A DNA stretch of 64,000 bases from Bin75 sp965223955 (GCA_965223955.1 OZ245029.1:1984001-2048000); one strand, 5' to 3'. Shown: positions 27,301-35,909, counted from the stretch's first letter. A program made the numbers and translations. The notes: generated by a model from the letters alone, not told the origin.

Positions 27301-29278
27301 TGGCGGTCGCGCCGAACGCGGTCGCCGTGAGCGCCGTGGGCGCGCCCGGGGCCGCCACCGCCGTGGAATCGTTCGTCACCGCGGGAACGCCGTCCTCGCC
27401 GGTGGTGAAGGAGGCGGCGGCGTTTCCGTCGCTGTCCTGGATGGCGACCGCGTCGTCGCCGGAGGTCGGGTCGGTGTAGGTAACGGTGACGGTCTGACCC
27501 TGGTATATGAGGGGATCCAAGCTTAGCAACTGGATCCGATCCGGAGTGATGCTCGTGAGCACGACGCTGCCCACCACGATGGACGCGCCGTCGGCGCTGA
27601 CCGAGAAGGCGCTCCTCGCGGGTGGCCTCGCTCCCGCCGACGTGTCCAGGTTCTCGCTAAAGTCCAGCGCGATTCGGTCGCCGGTGAGGCCCACCACCGC
27701 ACTGCTGAGCGTCGGCGGGCTGGTGTCCGCCTCGGAGTTGTTGACCACCGCCGCGACGCTGTTTTCTCCGGTGGTGAAGTTGGCGACCAGTTTATTGCTG
27801 GTGGACCCGATGGCTTCGCTGCCGGCGTCGGACCGGTCGTAGCTGACGATGACCGCCAGATTTTCCACGATCGGGTCCGACATCGTGAGTGTCGCGGTAG
27901 CCCCGGAAACGGCGAAGTCCGTGGTCTGGCTCTCCGTGCCGTCGACGGTCACGGTGAACGCACCTCGAATCACGGACGAGAAGGCCGTCGGGAAATCAAG
28001 ATCGGCGCTGAACGTCAGCACGACGGTGGCTCCGTCCGCCGGCACCGCGGCCGCGTTCAGCTTGGGCAGCGTGACCTCCGAATGGTTGTCGACGGAGACG
28101 TTGGAGAAGGAACTCGCGTCGTTCCCGTTGGTGTCCTGAATCGCGTTGATGTCGTTGCCGGTGGTGGGGTCTCTGTACGCCAGCGTGACGGTCTCATCGT
28201 CCCCGATCAGGGGGGAGAGGCCGCGCAGTTCTATGGAGTCGCTTGCGACGCGGGGTGCGCTGCCGACAGTCACGGGCGATCCGCCGGCGGTGACGGTATA
28301 CGCGCTGGTCGGCGGAACCATGTCGCTGACGCCCTCGCTGAAAGTCATATATATCCTGGCGCCGTCTGGGCGAACCTGAATGCCCGTCTTCAGCGTCGGC
28401 GGGGTCTGGGGCGGCACAGTGCCGTTGACGCGGATTTGGAGTGGGTTGCCGGAAACACTATGCCAAGTGTCGGATTGATAGAAGCGTTGTGAGTTCTGGA
28501 TTGTCCACCCGGTGACCCCATCCTCTCCGGACGAATTGGTTGCACTGAGGACTGCATCTCCTAGAGTGACGTCCTCGGTTTTGATCACGACAAAGTACTT
28601 CGTACCGGCGGCGAGCGTGGTCCCGGCGAGCGCCATGAAGGTGTTGTTGCCCCGAACGATGGCCGACGGGGGTGTAAGGGTCGCGTGGACGTCTCCCGGA
28701 TTGTCGTTGGCATCGGCACGCCTCACCGTCGCCGTCAGTGTCTCCATGCTCGACGGAGCTGTAGTGAATTTCACGTCGATACTGGTCAACGGAAAGCTAG
28801 CGTCGCTCCGTCCGGTCGTGAAGCGTTGCCCCAGTTCGTCGAAAAGAGAGCCGCTACCGGTTGTCGTCTTGCCAATATTGCTCACCAGCACCTCGGCCTG
28901 GGCGGTGGCGGGCAGGGCGAGGCCGCCGCAGAGCGCGAGCAGCGCCACGGCGGCCAGCGCCCCGGCGGAGCGGACGAGGCCGCGCGCCGGCGAGGCGCGC
29001 GAGACCCGACGGCCGGACGGCGGCGGAATAGGTCTTTGAGGAAGGAAAGCCGCCCCGGCGGGGCGGCAGGCGGTCAGGCGGGGATGGCGGGCGGCAGTGC
29101 TCGCAGCCGAGGCGCGATCATGGCCTCCACACTCTGGCCGGAATCGGGCCGGAAGCCGGAGGTCTCTCTCTTCACTAATCGTGCCAACATGGTTTTCTCC
29201 CCAATCTCGACAGGTTCGTCTCGACTCCTTTTGACCGGCCCCTAGCATGAGAGGGCGCGGTACCACTACCCACTGCAA
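24134..29278 (-). CDS. Giant autotransporter-like surface protein, passenger part
   Basis: A 1,714-residue open frame encoding a secreted adhesin-like protein. A signal peptide core (AGALAAVALLALCGGLALP, cleaved near ATAQA-EV) lies around residues 105-130, so the true start is uncertain; a start near 29190 in another frame has a much better ribosome site (see the small ORF entry). After it come a choice-anchor-like beta domain, several SwmB-type repeats (PPTLSSAVV, DFSENLD, VTYTDPTSGDDAVAIQD), fibronectin-III domains (APTALTATAFGATAIDLAW, GYRIEVSEDGS), and cadherin-like repeats (NTAPVFADG). The last about 70 residues read out of frame past a C9 tract at 24352-24360. Strongly GC-rich compared with its neighbours. 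Confidence 0.75.
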   Translation of the reverse strand: MQWVVVPRPLMLGAGQKESRRTCRDWGENHVGTISEERDLRLPARFRPECGGHDRASAASTAARHPRLTACRPAGAAFLPQRPIPPPSGRRVSRASPARGLVRSAGALAAVALLALCGGLALPATAQAEVLVSNIGKTTTGSGSLFDELGQRFTTGRSDASFPLTSIDVKFTTAPSSMETLTATVRRADANDNPGDVHATLTPPSAIVRGNNTFMALAGTTLAAGTKYFVVIKTEDVTLGDAVLSATNSSGEDGVTGWTIQNSQRFYQSDTWHSVSGNPLQIRVNGTVPPQTPPTLKTGIQVRPDGARIYMTFSEGVSDMVPPTSAYTVTAGGSPVTVGSAPRVASDSIELRGLSPLIGDDETVTLAYRDPTTGNDINAIQDTNGNDASSFSNVSVDNHSEVTLPKLNAAAVPADGATVVLTFSADLDFPTAFSSVIRGAFTVTVDGTESQTTDFAVSGATATLTMSDPIVENLAVIVSYDRSDAGSEAIGSTSNKLVANFTTGENSVAAVVNNSEADTSPPTLSSAVVGLTGDRIALDFSENLDTSAGARPPARSAFSVSADGASIVVGSVVLTSITPDRIQLLSLDPLIYQGQTVTVTYTDPTSGDDAVAIQDSDGNAAASFTTGEDGVPAVTNDSTAVAAPGAPTALTATAFGATAIDLAWTAPGNDGGSAITGYKIEVSTDGSTGSWSDRVADTESTNTDYRHSGLSGGDTRHYRVSAINAEGTSPASAPDSATTGTAAHHAVPAPIHGTVVWSATMTVEALTNTTFIGYRSSKDDIPFGALTPTTFDRGDGTTVTVDALYYWERLSDLQVFFDTGLGTGRFNLHLGTVTEEIDDPGDDDTMSLDISDPGWSHGDTVDVRLVRATAPGTPTGLTATASGTQIDLAWTAPASDGGRAVTGYRIEVSEDGSAGSWSDRVADTDTADTSYSHTGLAVGDTRHYRVSAINAAGTSEASGTADATTIDPPTPSSVTVAFGGDTFVIRYSEDLHQVPLIVPTAIVSAFTLTVDGVERQINNMVANSADRMGATLASIIYQGQTVVVSYDKSAAGGEALADSDGDEVASFTTGEDGVPAVVNNSTQVAGPPAPTNFMATAGGLQVALTWDAPASGSGVTRHEYRFKTDGGYPTMWEQIDDSAPGGANEASFTVTGLTGGTAHTFQLRAVSAAGNSTAAEDGPVTPSAILTPPTIDEVAVTSTPLLTSSGGSTPDTYGRGETIEVSVTFSEAVTATSGTDFVLSVAGRKRAPLMRGSGTATLVFGYTVLAADEDDNGIWIGDQSRTLVGNRNGTPQTGTITSETTDVAADLTHAALGQQSGHKVDGSLAPSGTNTAPVFADGRVTRTVPENSEADTNVGAPIPAAMDTNGDTLTYTMEGEDAVSFTFVASTRQITTKAGVDYDFEATKNSYAVTVRASDGTASDTIAVRIDLTNVDDAPDAPTSLRYTPGNGQVTLRWTTPADNGGATITDYEYKQDDAGTWKTTGGTTTRYTVTGLTNGTRYTFWVRAVNSIGESRASEPIFATPSEVTVPPDSDPDPVGPPSPPRDLTATAGDQAVELSWRRPAEDGGARIVRYEYRQQEGDGPFGAWQIIGEDPPPTAHQVTGLTNGTSYTFQVRAVNQAGPGPAVRTTATPIGNTPPVFAPPRRASSPRPLATPRRARQWRSATRLPRPTPTATRCTTAWRGRTRKPSPSARAPASSGRRPAGATTMRRRRAIR
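29074..29190 (-). CDS. 38-residue ORF at the head of autotransporter 2
   Basis: ATG at 29190 behind a GGGGAGA ribosome site encodes MLARLVKRETSGFRPDSG and 20 more residues, ending in a TGA at 29074-29076. Its frame differs by one base from the long passenger frame, the same direction of shift seen at four of the five breaks downstream. It is therefore either a separate leader peptide or, more likely, the true N-terminus of autotransporter 2 cut off by a one-base loss between about 29076 and 29110. Confidence 0.35.
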   Translation of the reverse strand: MLARLVKRETSGFRPDSGQSVEAMIAPRLRALPPAIPA

Positions 29279-30023
29279 CGACGCTGGATCCCTTCGCTGA
29301 CTGGATCCATTCTTTGACTGGATCCCCGATCAGGTCGGGGACACGCGTCGAGGATGACAGAGGGAGGCGGCAGCCTCGGCCCTCGTCTTCGTTCGCCCGT
29401 TCCGTTCGTTGCCTGTGCCGCGCCCCATGCAATCCCCCCGGGCCCACGCCAAGTCTTTGCTCACTTCCAGACCAGTGAATCTAAAATAGACAATAGAATA
29501 AACCAGTCGCAGGGGGCTGTAAAACTCAAAGATTTTTGGCTCAGGGCTAATTTCATTTGGGCAACGGCGGGGGTGGTTGCGGGGGCTGTCGGGTTACGCT
29601 GCGCTAACCCGACCTACGGGATCTGCGGAGAGGGCGGGCCGCATGAAAACCAAAGAGGCCGGGCCGCATGAGATGCGGCCCCTACACAAAACAAAGACAA
29701 AGAAACGACGCTGGATCCCCGATCGGGGTCGGGGATGACGGAAGGAGGGGGAAAAGAGGGGAAGAGAACGACGCTGGCTCCCCGATCGGGGCCTGTCCTC
29801 GACGTTAGTAATCGAGGATCTAATCGGGGGTCGGGGATGACGGCAAGAGGACAGGCACGCAGGCCTGTCCCTACATCGTTCGGGATGACGGAAGGAGGGG
29901 AACAGGATGGCGGCATTTGACTTTCCCGAGCGTCTCTCTCTATTCTTATTTCCCAAGTCATTCATGAGAATCGATCGATTCTCATCCCTAGACCGACACT
30001 GCCATTCGAAAGAGAGCCTGCTA
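29279..30023. other. Repeat-rich intergenic region
   Basis: No gene seen. It holds several GGATCCCCGATC...GGGGATGACG family units (about 29288-29360, 29712-29750 and 29775-29845), the hairpin GTCGGGTTA/TAACCCGAC (29588-29613), the GGCCGCATGAGATGCGGCC hairpin, and an ACAGGCACGCAGGCCTGTCC palindrome near 29850-29870. The start at 30024 has only a weak AGAGAG-type site. Confidence 0.65.
29651..29750. repeat. ~95-bp direct repeat, right flank of autotransporter 2
   Basis: Second copy of the block at 22105-22200: AGAGGCCGGGCCGCATGAG, GATGCGGCCCCTACA, then CTGGATCCCCGATCGGGG and GATGACGGAAGGAGG. Confidence 0.65.
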
Positions 30024-30530
30024 ATGATCCCAACACCTCAGTCCGGAGTGCCGCGCCAATCTGCTCCTCGCTCATTTTCGACAAAATTGGCGTCTCAGAT
30101 GGTCATGCTCTTCTTGTTGAGCGCCGTCCTGACAGCGGGATGCGTCAATACCGAAAAATATGAAGCGGAAAAGGTTCGGGGCTTGAACTTTCAACGCTTG
30201 TTGGCACAAGAGGAAAAACGTGCAAACAAATTGAATGCCCAATTGGCGCTCAAGGACAAGGAAATCAACGAACTCACTGGCCAATTGAAAGAGACGAAGG
30301 ATACAGTCGCGTCGTTGGAATCGCAAAACCGCGACCTGACCGTTGAACTCAATGCCTTTAAAGAACAAAGCCGTCGCCAGCAGGAACAGGAACCTGTTCC
30401 GGACTCCCCTGCCCTCTCAAAAGATCCCGGCCCCTCCGAGGACAAACCGCTTTCCGACACGTCGCTTTCCGATCCTTTTATGAGCGAAGAAGAACTGATG
30501 AATATGCTCGATAGAGGAGAGACGAAGTGA
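30024..30530 (+). CDS. Coiled-coil lipoprotein, paralogue of next gene
   Basis: Predicted lipoprotein of 168 residues: hydrophobic signal (MVMLFLLSAVL) with lipobox LTAGC, then NTEKYEAEKVRGLNFQRLL and a long heptad-like coiled coil (AQEEKRANKLNAQLALKDK and onward), ending in an acidic/proline tail. The first 90 mature residues closely match the following gene, so the two arose by tandem duplication, but this copy lacks the C-terminal LysM domain. The ATG at 30024 is preceded by GAGAGCCTG, the same sequence found before its paralogue. Probably periplasmic envelope protein; function unknown. Confidence 0.8.
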   Translation: MIPTPQSGVPRQSAPRSFSTKLASQMVMLFLLSAVLTAGCVNTEKYEAEKVRGLNFQRLLAQEEKRANKLNAQLALKDKEINELTGQLKETKDTVASLESQNRDLTVELNAFKEQSRRQQEQEPVPDSPALSKDPGPSEDKPLSDTSLSDPFMSEEELMNMLDRGETK

Positions 30531-30675
30531 CCTTGATTGCGTTCAGCGGCATTTGACATTTCCGGGCTCTCCTTTTATTCTTAGTGCAGACGCCGGCGTC
30601 TATTCCAGCCTAACCATCTACAGGTACGTTTTCCTCACAAACCTGCACGGATAAAACCAGAAAGAGAGCCTGACG

Positions 30676-31329
30676 ATGACCTTGAATCTTCAGCCCGGAG
30701 CACAGCACCAACAACACCTTGGCTCATCCTCAACCAGATTGACGCTTCGGTTTGGAATGCTTTGCCTGATGAGCGCAGCCTTGGTGTCTGGCTGTGTGAG
30801 TTCGGGTGAATATGAGGCAGAAAAGGCTCGGGCCCTGAACTTCCAACGGCTGTTGGCACAAGAGGAACAGCGGACCGGAGAACTCGACAACCGTTTGCAG
30901 GAGGCGCAACAGGAAATTACATCGTTAGACTCTCAAAACCGTGAACTGACCGTTGAGCGTAACTCCCTTCGTGATCAAGCCGAGCGCCAGCAAAAACGTG
31001 CTCCAGCCAGTGACATGCCCGGCACTTCAAGCGATATGGGCGTGTCGCCGGATATGTCTTTTTCCGACCCTGCACTCTCAGAATTCGAGCTGAGTGATTT
31101 TTCGTTCGATGAGTCGGATTTCAACGACTTGGGCATGGAGAACACCGATGCCACCGGCTTGGACACACCGACCATGGGAACACAGACCTATTACACGGTT
31201 GTTCAGGGAGATACCCTCTACCGGATTTCTCGCACATATGGTGTGACCGTTAATCAATTGAAGCAGTGGAATAACTTGATCGACAATATCATTTCGATTG
31301 GTCAACGATTACTCGTCAGCCGGCCGTAA
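30676..31329 (+). CDS. Coiled-coil lipoprotein with C-terminal LysM domain
   Basis: A 217-residue lipoprotein (lipobox LVSGC near residue 38) with a coiled coil (NFQRLLAQEEQRTGELDNRL and onward), an acidic Ser/Asp-rich linker, and a C-terminal LysM peptidoglycan-binding domain (YYTVVQGDTLYRISRTYGV to RLLVSRP, about residues 170-217). It probably tethers an outer-membrane-anchored rod to the cell wall. It is a tandem paralogue of the preceding gene, 145 bases downstream, with the same GAGAGCCTG sequence before the start. Confidence 0.85.
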   Translation: MTLNLQPGAQHQQHLGSSSTRLTLRFGMLCLMSAALVSGCVSSGEYEAEKARALNFQRLLAQEEQRTGELDNRLQEAQQEITSLDSQNRELTVERNSLRDQAERQQKRAPASDMPGTSSDMGVSPDMSFSDPALSEFELSDFSFDESDFNDLGMENTDATGLDTPTMGTQTYYTVVQGDTLYRISRTYGVTVNQLKQWNNLIDNIISIGQRLLVSRP

Positions 31330-31346
31330 CCGTCCCTCCCACAACC

Positions 31347-31445
31347 CTCTACCTCCCCTTCGCCCCTCCTTACAAAGGAGGGGAAAAAGGAAACCAATGG
31401 CCCTCTGTTCCCTCCCCTTTGTAAGGGGAGGTCAGGTGGGGTAGA
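31347..31445. repeat. CTCTACC palindromic element, short variant
   Basis: Begins CTCTACCTCCCC, has the CCTCCTTACAAAGGAGG and CCTCCCCTTTGTAAGGGGAGG hairpins, and ends GGTGGGGTAGA. It lacks the CCCCCGCGAAAGCGGGGG hairpin of the full-size copies. Confidence 0.75.
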
Positions 31446-31588
31446 AGCCTACCTCCCGAGGACCTCGGGCTCTGTCTGGCCGTGGCCCCAGATGCCGCCC
31501 CGATTCTTTTTTAATTGAGTTTATTCAGTCAAAAGGAGGATGATACGAATAAGCGACCCATCATGTTCTCATCAAAGGAGGTGTGGCC

Positions 31589-32173
31589 ATGGACAAATCA
31601 CCAATGAGAACGTTGCTCGGAATCGCCTTCTTCGCGTTTCTCCTCTTTCCCCTCCACGCAGGATCCGGTGAACAAACCACAGCCGGTGGCGTTCCTCCGC
31701 AAGTGGTGGCTGACTATATTCACGCCATTATTCAAGCCGACCGCACGCTCTATACGACCCACGTGGTTGAACGAATGGAAACGCACAAGGTCGTAACATC
31801 ACAGGAATATTGGCAGCAAACCAAATCGTTGCCCCTTCCCGCTCAAATGTTGTTGCTGTCAGGCTTGCAGGTGGAACAACAGGGGTTGGGGCTCCAATTC
31901 CGGTTGGCCGGCCTGCACCCCATTTATGAGAAAAACGGACCGACCACGGATTTTGAAAAAGCCGGATTGGCTGCCGTGCTGGAAGATCCGAGCCGACCCT
32001 ATACCGGTGTCATCCAGCGGGGAACGCAGAAGTTTTTCAAAGCCGTTTACGCCGACCATGCCGTCTCCGTTTCCTGTATCAATTGCCACAATGGGCATCT
32101 GCTCTCTTACAAAAAAAATTACAAGTTGGGGGACGTGATGGGCGGGATCGTGATTTCGTTTCCCATTCAGTGA
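31589..32173 (+). CDS. DUF3365-type periplasmic haem protein
   Basis: Predicted exported c-type haem protein of 194 residues. The ATG at 31589 sits 7 bases after a perfect AAAGGAGG, so I prefer it to the GTG at 31583. A signal peptide (GIAFFAFLLFPLHAGSG) is followed by a Tll0287/DUF3365-like domain (QTKSLPLPAQMLLLSGL and LHPIYEKNGPTTDFEK) and a single CINCHN haem site near the C-terminus. In this family the domain is thought to sense redox state or gas ligands, or serve as a small electron carrier. No kinase or cyclase is fused or adjacent. Confidence 0.82.
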   Translation: MDKSPMRTLLGIAFFAFLLFPLHAGSGEQTTAGGVPPQVVADYIHAIIQADRTLYTTHVVERMETHKVVTSQEYWQQTKSLPLPAQMLLLSGLQVEQQGLGLQFRLAGLHPIYEKNGPTTDFEKAGLAAVLEDPSRPYTGVIQRGTQKFFKAVYADHAVSVSCINCHNGHLLSYKKNYKLGDVMGGIVISFPIQ

Positions 32174-32585
32174 CGGCGCTCACTGAGAAAAACCAAATGC
32201 AATGACAAAGCCCCTGGATTCCCGATGACTACCGTCGGGAATGACAGATTCGGGCTATTTTCGTATCAATGAGTAGCCCCTCACCACCCTCACCTTTGTC
32301 CTCTCCCATCAAGGGAGAGGACATTTTCCTTACCCCTCGCCCCCGGCGGGAGAGGGCAGGGTGAGGGGGGGGGGGGGGGTAGCGAAGCGGTCGTTCGGCG
32401 GTTGGTTGTCGTAAGAGATGAACTCCCTTGATCAAGGGAGGCAGATCTAAGCAGTCCCCCTGATAAGGGGGATTGAGGGGGTTGTCTTACAAAGGAGGGG
32501 AACCGTGGCACGGAAGGAAGCGGTGGAAATTGTCAACGAATTAGTGAACACATACAGGAATGACAGGAGGAATGGATTCTCGCCG
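32174..32585. other. Repeat-rich spacer with a G15 tract
   Basis: No gene seen. It includes a CCCTCACC...CCCTCTCCC repeat cluster (about 32280-32370), a run of 15 G at 32365-32379, a CCCCCTGATAAGGGGGATTG piece near 32456, and an inverted TCATTCGTTGACA family copy (about 32527-32567). Confidence 0.65.
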
Positions 32586-33539
32586 TTAACCGGCTAACGG
32601 GGTCGGGTGTTCTGAGACAAAAGGCAGAGAGCCTTTGGAGGTGGAGTGTTCAAACCGCAGCCCGTTCACCGTGACGTTCCAATGCCAGTACTCCCCATTT
32701 TGCGTTGAGGACATTTCCACCTCAATGCAATTGCCGCGTTCCACGGAAACGGGCCGGTCGATGGGGAAAAAGGCCAGCCCCCAATGAGAGGCTTTATCCT
32801 GGGGACCATTGGAGATGGAAAGCGTCGGGATCAATTCGGCGTTGAACCACCCCGCCAGCCCATGAAACCATCCCCGGCGTTTGGCATAGACGGAGAAGGT
32901 GGCTTTGACTTCCACCTGCGTCGTTTTCCCGAATTCAACTTCTTGCACGCGCATGGGATCACCGAGAAACGTTCCTTCATGCAGCTTCAGCGGATGAAAG
33001 TTGTTCACCGTCAAGTGACGAACGGGTGAAAAGTCGAACCCCTGACACCGGTTCACCCAAAAATCGACCACGTGTTCATAAAATTGCGGAAGTTCGACGG
33101 GGACCAGGAACAAGTCCACGCCGTGGGGGATGAGCGTACCGTCTTTTTTGAGAAAACGATCCCGGGCATCGGTCAGCGATCCGAGAATCCCTTCTTCAAA
33201 CCCGAACGTGCCCATCGTTTCCGTGACGATCACGTCCGCGGGTTCAGGCAACTCCACGTTGAAAGACAGGTCGTTGTAAAACGTGATCCGATCCTGAAAC
33301 CCGTTTTTCGCCGCCACGAGTTCGGCAATTTCAATGACGGCTTCGCTCTCCACGGCATACACGTGGCGGGCGCCGGCACGGCACGCGAAGAAGGAGAGAA
33401 TGCCTGATCCGCAACCCACGTCCACCACCACGTCACCCGGTTTCACGACATGGGAAATCGCTTGACTGTAGGCACCCGTCCGCGTCTCATCAACCAACAT
33501 CGACAGATGATAATTGATGAAGTCGGTGTATTTCGTCAT
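32586..33539 (-). CDS. PRMT-like SAM-dependent methyltransferase
   Basis: Class I methyltransferase resembling protein arginine N-methyltransferases. The ATG at 33539 has AAAGGAAG two bases upstream and gives 317 residues. The N-terminus INYHLSMLVDETRTGAYSQA matches the PRMT pre-motif (M-L-x-D-x-x-R-T-x-x-Y). Motif I is VDVGCGSG (residues 39-46), followed by the acidic VYAVES, and VTETMGTFGFEEG matches the double-E loop. The C-terminal half forms the beta-barrel (HLTVNNFHPLKL, then WHWNVTVNGL). Substrate cannot be inferred; bacterial members often lack known protein targets. It stands alone. Confidence 0.82.
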   Translation of the reverse strand: MTKYTDFINYHLSMLVDETRTGAYSQAISHVVKPGDVVVDVGCGSGILSFFACRAGARHVYAVESEAVIEIAELVAAKNGFQDRITFYNDLSFNVELPEPADVIVTETMGTFGFEEGILGSLTDARDRFLKKDGTLIPHGVDLFLVPVELPQFYEHVVDFWVNRCQGFDFSPVRHLTVNNFHPLKLHEGTFLGDPMRVQEVEFGKTTQVEVKATFSVYAKRRGWFHGLAGWFNAELIPTLSISNGPQDKASHWGLAFFPIDRPVSVERGNCIEVEMSSTQNGEYWHWNVTVNGLRFEHSTSKGSLPFVSEHPTPLAG

Positions 33540-33804
33540 CACTTCCTTTCTCCCGTGGAATTCCTCATGCAGACTTACCACCTCCGCCCCAAGAGACGAA
33601 AATGACCCAGGTGGTCATGACAGATTCTGATGTTTCTGGCTATCTTCATACCAAGCAACCCCACGGCAGGCTTGCCTCGCACCAACGTTGCCGCGTTCTG
33701 CCTCCGTATTTTATGGACGCCTCATAGTAGAGCATGGCAGACTACCGGGCAAGATTCCCCGGTCAAAACCTGGCTTCACGGCATACGGATTTTATTGAAA
33801 AACG

Positions 33805-35373
33805 ATGCACGCGACCTCGCACCCCTGGCGGCACTCCTTGCAGTCGTTCGGGCACCCACGGGTCATCACCATGTTGTTTCTCGGCTTCTCAGCCGGGCTT
33901 CCCCTCCTGTTGATTTTTTCCTCACTCTCTTTGTGGTTGCGTGAGGCGGGCGTCGAGCGTTCGGCCGTCACCTTTTTCAGTTGGGCCGCATTGGGCTACT
34001 CCTTCAAATTCGTCTGGGCGCCGCTCGTGGACACCCTACCCCTCCCTCTCCTGACCCGAAAGTTGGGACGGCGACGCGGGTGGATGCTGCTGGCACAAGG
34101 TTCCATCATTGCGTCGATTGTCGGCATGGCTCTGATTGATCCGGCCCAGGGCCAAACCAGCCTGACCATGATGGCGTTGGCCGCCGTGCTGCTGGGATTT
34201 TCATCCGCCACCCAGGATATTGTGATCGACGCCTACCGAATCGAATCCGCAGACGTCTCGCTCCAAGCCCTGATGTCGTCCACCTATATTGCGGGGTATC
34301 GTATCGGGATGCTGGTTGCGGGGGCGGGGGCTCTGTTCCTGGCCAGTGATTTCGGGTCGACCAGGGACGCCTATGATTACCAGGCTTGGCAGTGGGCCTA
34401 TCTCATCATGGCCATGACCATGTCAGTGGGAGTATTCACGACCCTCGTCATTTCCGAACCACCCACCCGTGCAACGCGCACGCCTCCCCGCTCAACCGGG
34501 GATTATGCGGGGCTTCTGTTTATGTTCGTTGCGGCCGTCACCGGATTCATCCTGCTCTTTTACTATTCATCCGAAGTAGCGGCCGAACTCAGACGCACAC
34601 TGACCGAGGTGTTCGGTGCCGAAGCAGTCGCGGGCTTTGTGGTCGAAACGGCACGACTGGGCACGGGCGTGGTGGCGGCGTGGCTGGTCGCCACACTCGT
34701 GATTCGCACCGGAGTCGTGAACAGGGCCATGATGCAGGACACCTATATCGCCCCTCTGCAAGACTTCTTCAGGCGCTATGGGCTGAAATCCGCTTTGGTG
34801 CTTTTGCTGCTGGTCGGAGTTTACCGCATTTCCGACATTGTGTTGGGTGTTATCGCCAACGTGTTCTACCAGGACATGGGATTCACCAAGCCCGAAATTG
34901 CCGGTGTCGTGAAAACCTTTGGGCTGTTCATGACCATTGCCGGCGGGTTTCTGGGAGGCCTTCTGTCCGTCCGCTACGGCATAATCCGCATTCTCTTGCT
35001 CGGGGCCATTTTGTCTGCCGCCACCAACCTTCTGTTTATCGCGTTGGCCGCCACGGGACACGATCTCGGCATGCTCTATCTGGTGATCTCCGTCGATAAC
35101 CTGTCGGCGGGATTGGCCAGCGCCGCCTTTGTCGCCTTCCTCTCCAGCCTCACCAATATCCAATTTACCGCCATGCAATATGCCATCTTCAGCTCGCTCA
35201 TGACCTTGTTCCCCAAAATCCTTGGGGGCTACTCAGGCACCATCGTGGACAGCCTGGGCTACTCGAGTTTCTTCATGCTGACCGCCTTGCTGGGATTGCC
35301 CGTACTCGCACTTATTTGGCTAGCACGAAACTGTGTGGAGATCACCCCGTCCTTCAGAACAAACCAGTCGTAA
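33805..35373 (+). CDS. MFS transporter, AmpG (muropeptide permease) type
   Basis: Inner-membrane major facilitator with about 14 hydrophobic segments across 522 residues. The opening LFLGFSAGLPLLLIFSSLSL followed by VTFFSWAALGYSFKFVWAPL is the AmpG signature; AmpG imports anhydro-muropeptides for cell-wall recycling. An extended middle loop (about residues 225-330) is longer than in E. coli AmpG. No ribosome site is obvious before the ATG at 33805, so the start is not certain. No ampD/ampC neighbour is present. Confidence 0.85.
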   Translation: MHATSHPWRHSLQSFGHPRVITMLFLGFSAGLPLLLIFSSLSLWLREAGVERSAVTFFSWAALGYSFKFVWAPLVDTLPLPLLTRKLGRRRGWMLLAQGSIIASIVGMALIDPAQGQTSLTMMALAAVLLGFSSATQDIVIDAYRIESADVSLQALMSSTYIAGYRIGMLVAGAGALFLASDFGSTRDAYDYQAWQWAYLIMAMTMSVGVFTTLVISEPPTRATRTPPRSTGDYAGLLFMFVAAVTGFILLFYYSSEVAAELRRTLTEVFGAEAVAGFVVETARLGTGVVAAWLVATLVIRTGVVNRAMMQDTYIAPLQDFFRRYGLKSALVLLLLVGVYRISDIVLGVIANVFYQDMGFTKPEIAGVVKTFGLFMTIAGGFLGGLLSVRYGIIRILLLGAILSAATNLLFIALAATGHDLGMLYLVISVDNLSAGLASAAFVAFLSSLTNIQFTAMQYAIFSSLMTLFPKILGGYSGTIVDSLGYSSFFMLTALLGLPVLALIWLARNCVEITPSFRTNQS

Positions 35374-35909
35374 ACGTTCGTTCATTCGTTGTCCATTGGT
35401 ATGAAAATACCCAACGATACCCTAAATCTGTCATTCCTGTATGTGTTCAGTCATTCGTTGACAATTCTCGCCCCGTCTTTCCCCTCCTTTGTAAGGAGGG
35501 GTGAGGGGAGGTAGAGGCTATGACCATGACGGCGACCCTCCGTGCTCCATGGATGGTTGGCTCTACCCCACCCCCGCTTTCGCGGGGGCATGCCTAGCTC
35601 ACCCTCCCCTTACAAAGGGGAGGAAAACGACGGCCCTTCTTTCTTAGTTCCCCTCTTGTGGTCAGCCCCTCATGCTGTCAACGAATTACTGAACCTTTAC
35701 AATCCCGACGCTTGTCCCCGACCTGATCGGAGATCTAATCGGGAATCCAGGGTTCTGTTCCAGGCGGACCCACACGCATGGATGGGCAGAAGAAAAAGAC
35801 CTGGATCCTTCCCTTGACTGGATCCTCGATTAAAAATATCGAGGACAAGCGTCGAGGATGACAGAAAGAGGGAAAGGAGGGGAATTGAAAGAGGCATACG
35901 GCGGCCCTG
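35374..35909. other. Repeat-rich intergenic region
   Basis: No gene seen. It contains a block (about 35374-35467) shared with 42203-42270 (CATTCGTTG, CCAACGATACC, ATCTGTCATTCC), a reversed half element (35479-35516), a second half element with the CCCCCGCTTTCGCGGGGG hairpin (35561-35623), and GATCTAATCGGG / GGATCCTCGATT family units (about 35700-35850). Confidence 0.65.

Noticed and set aside
35479..35623. Two reversed half elements as one inverted full element
   Set aside because: Their order is outside-out (GGTAGAG end facing a CTCTACC end), so they are two half copies rather than one complete inverted copy.
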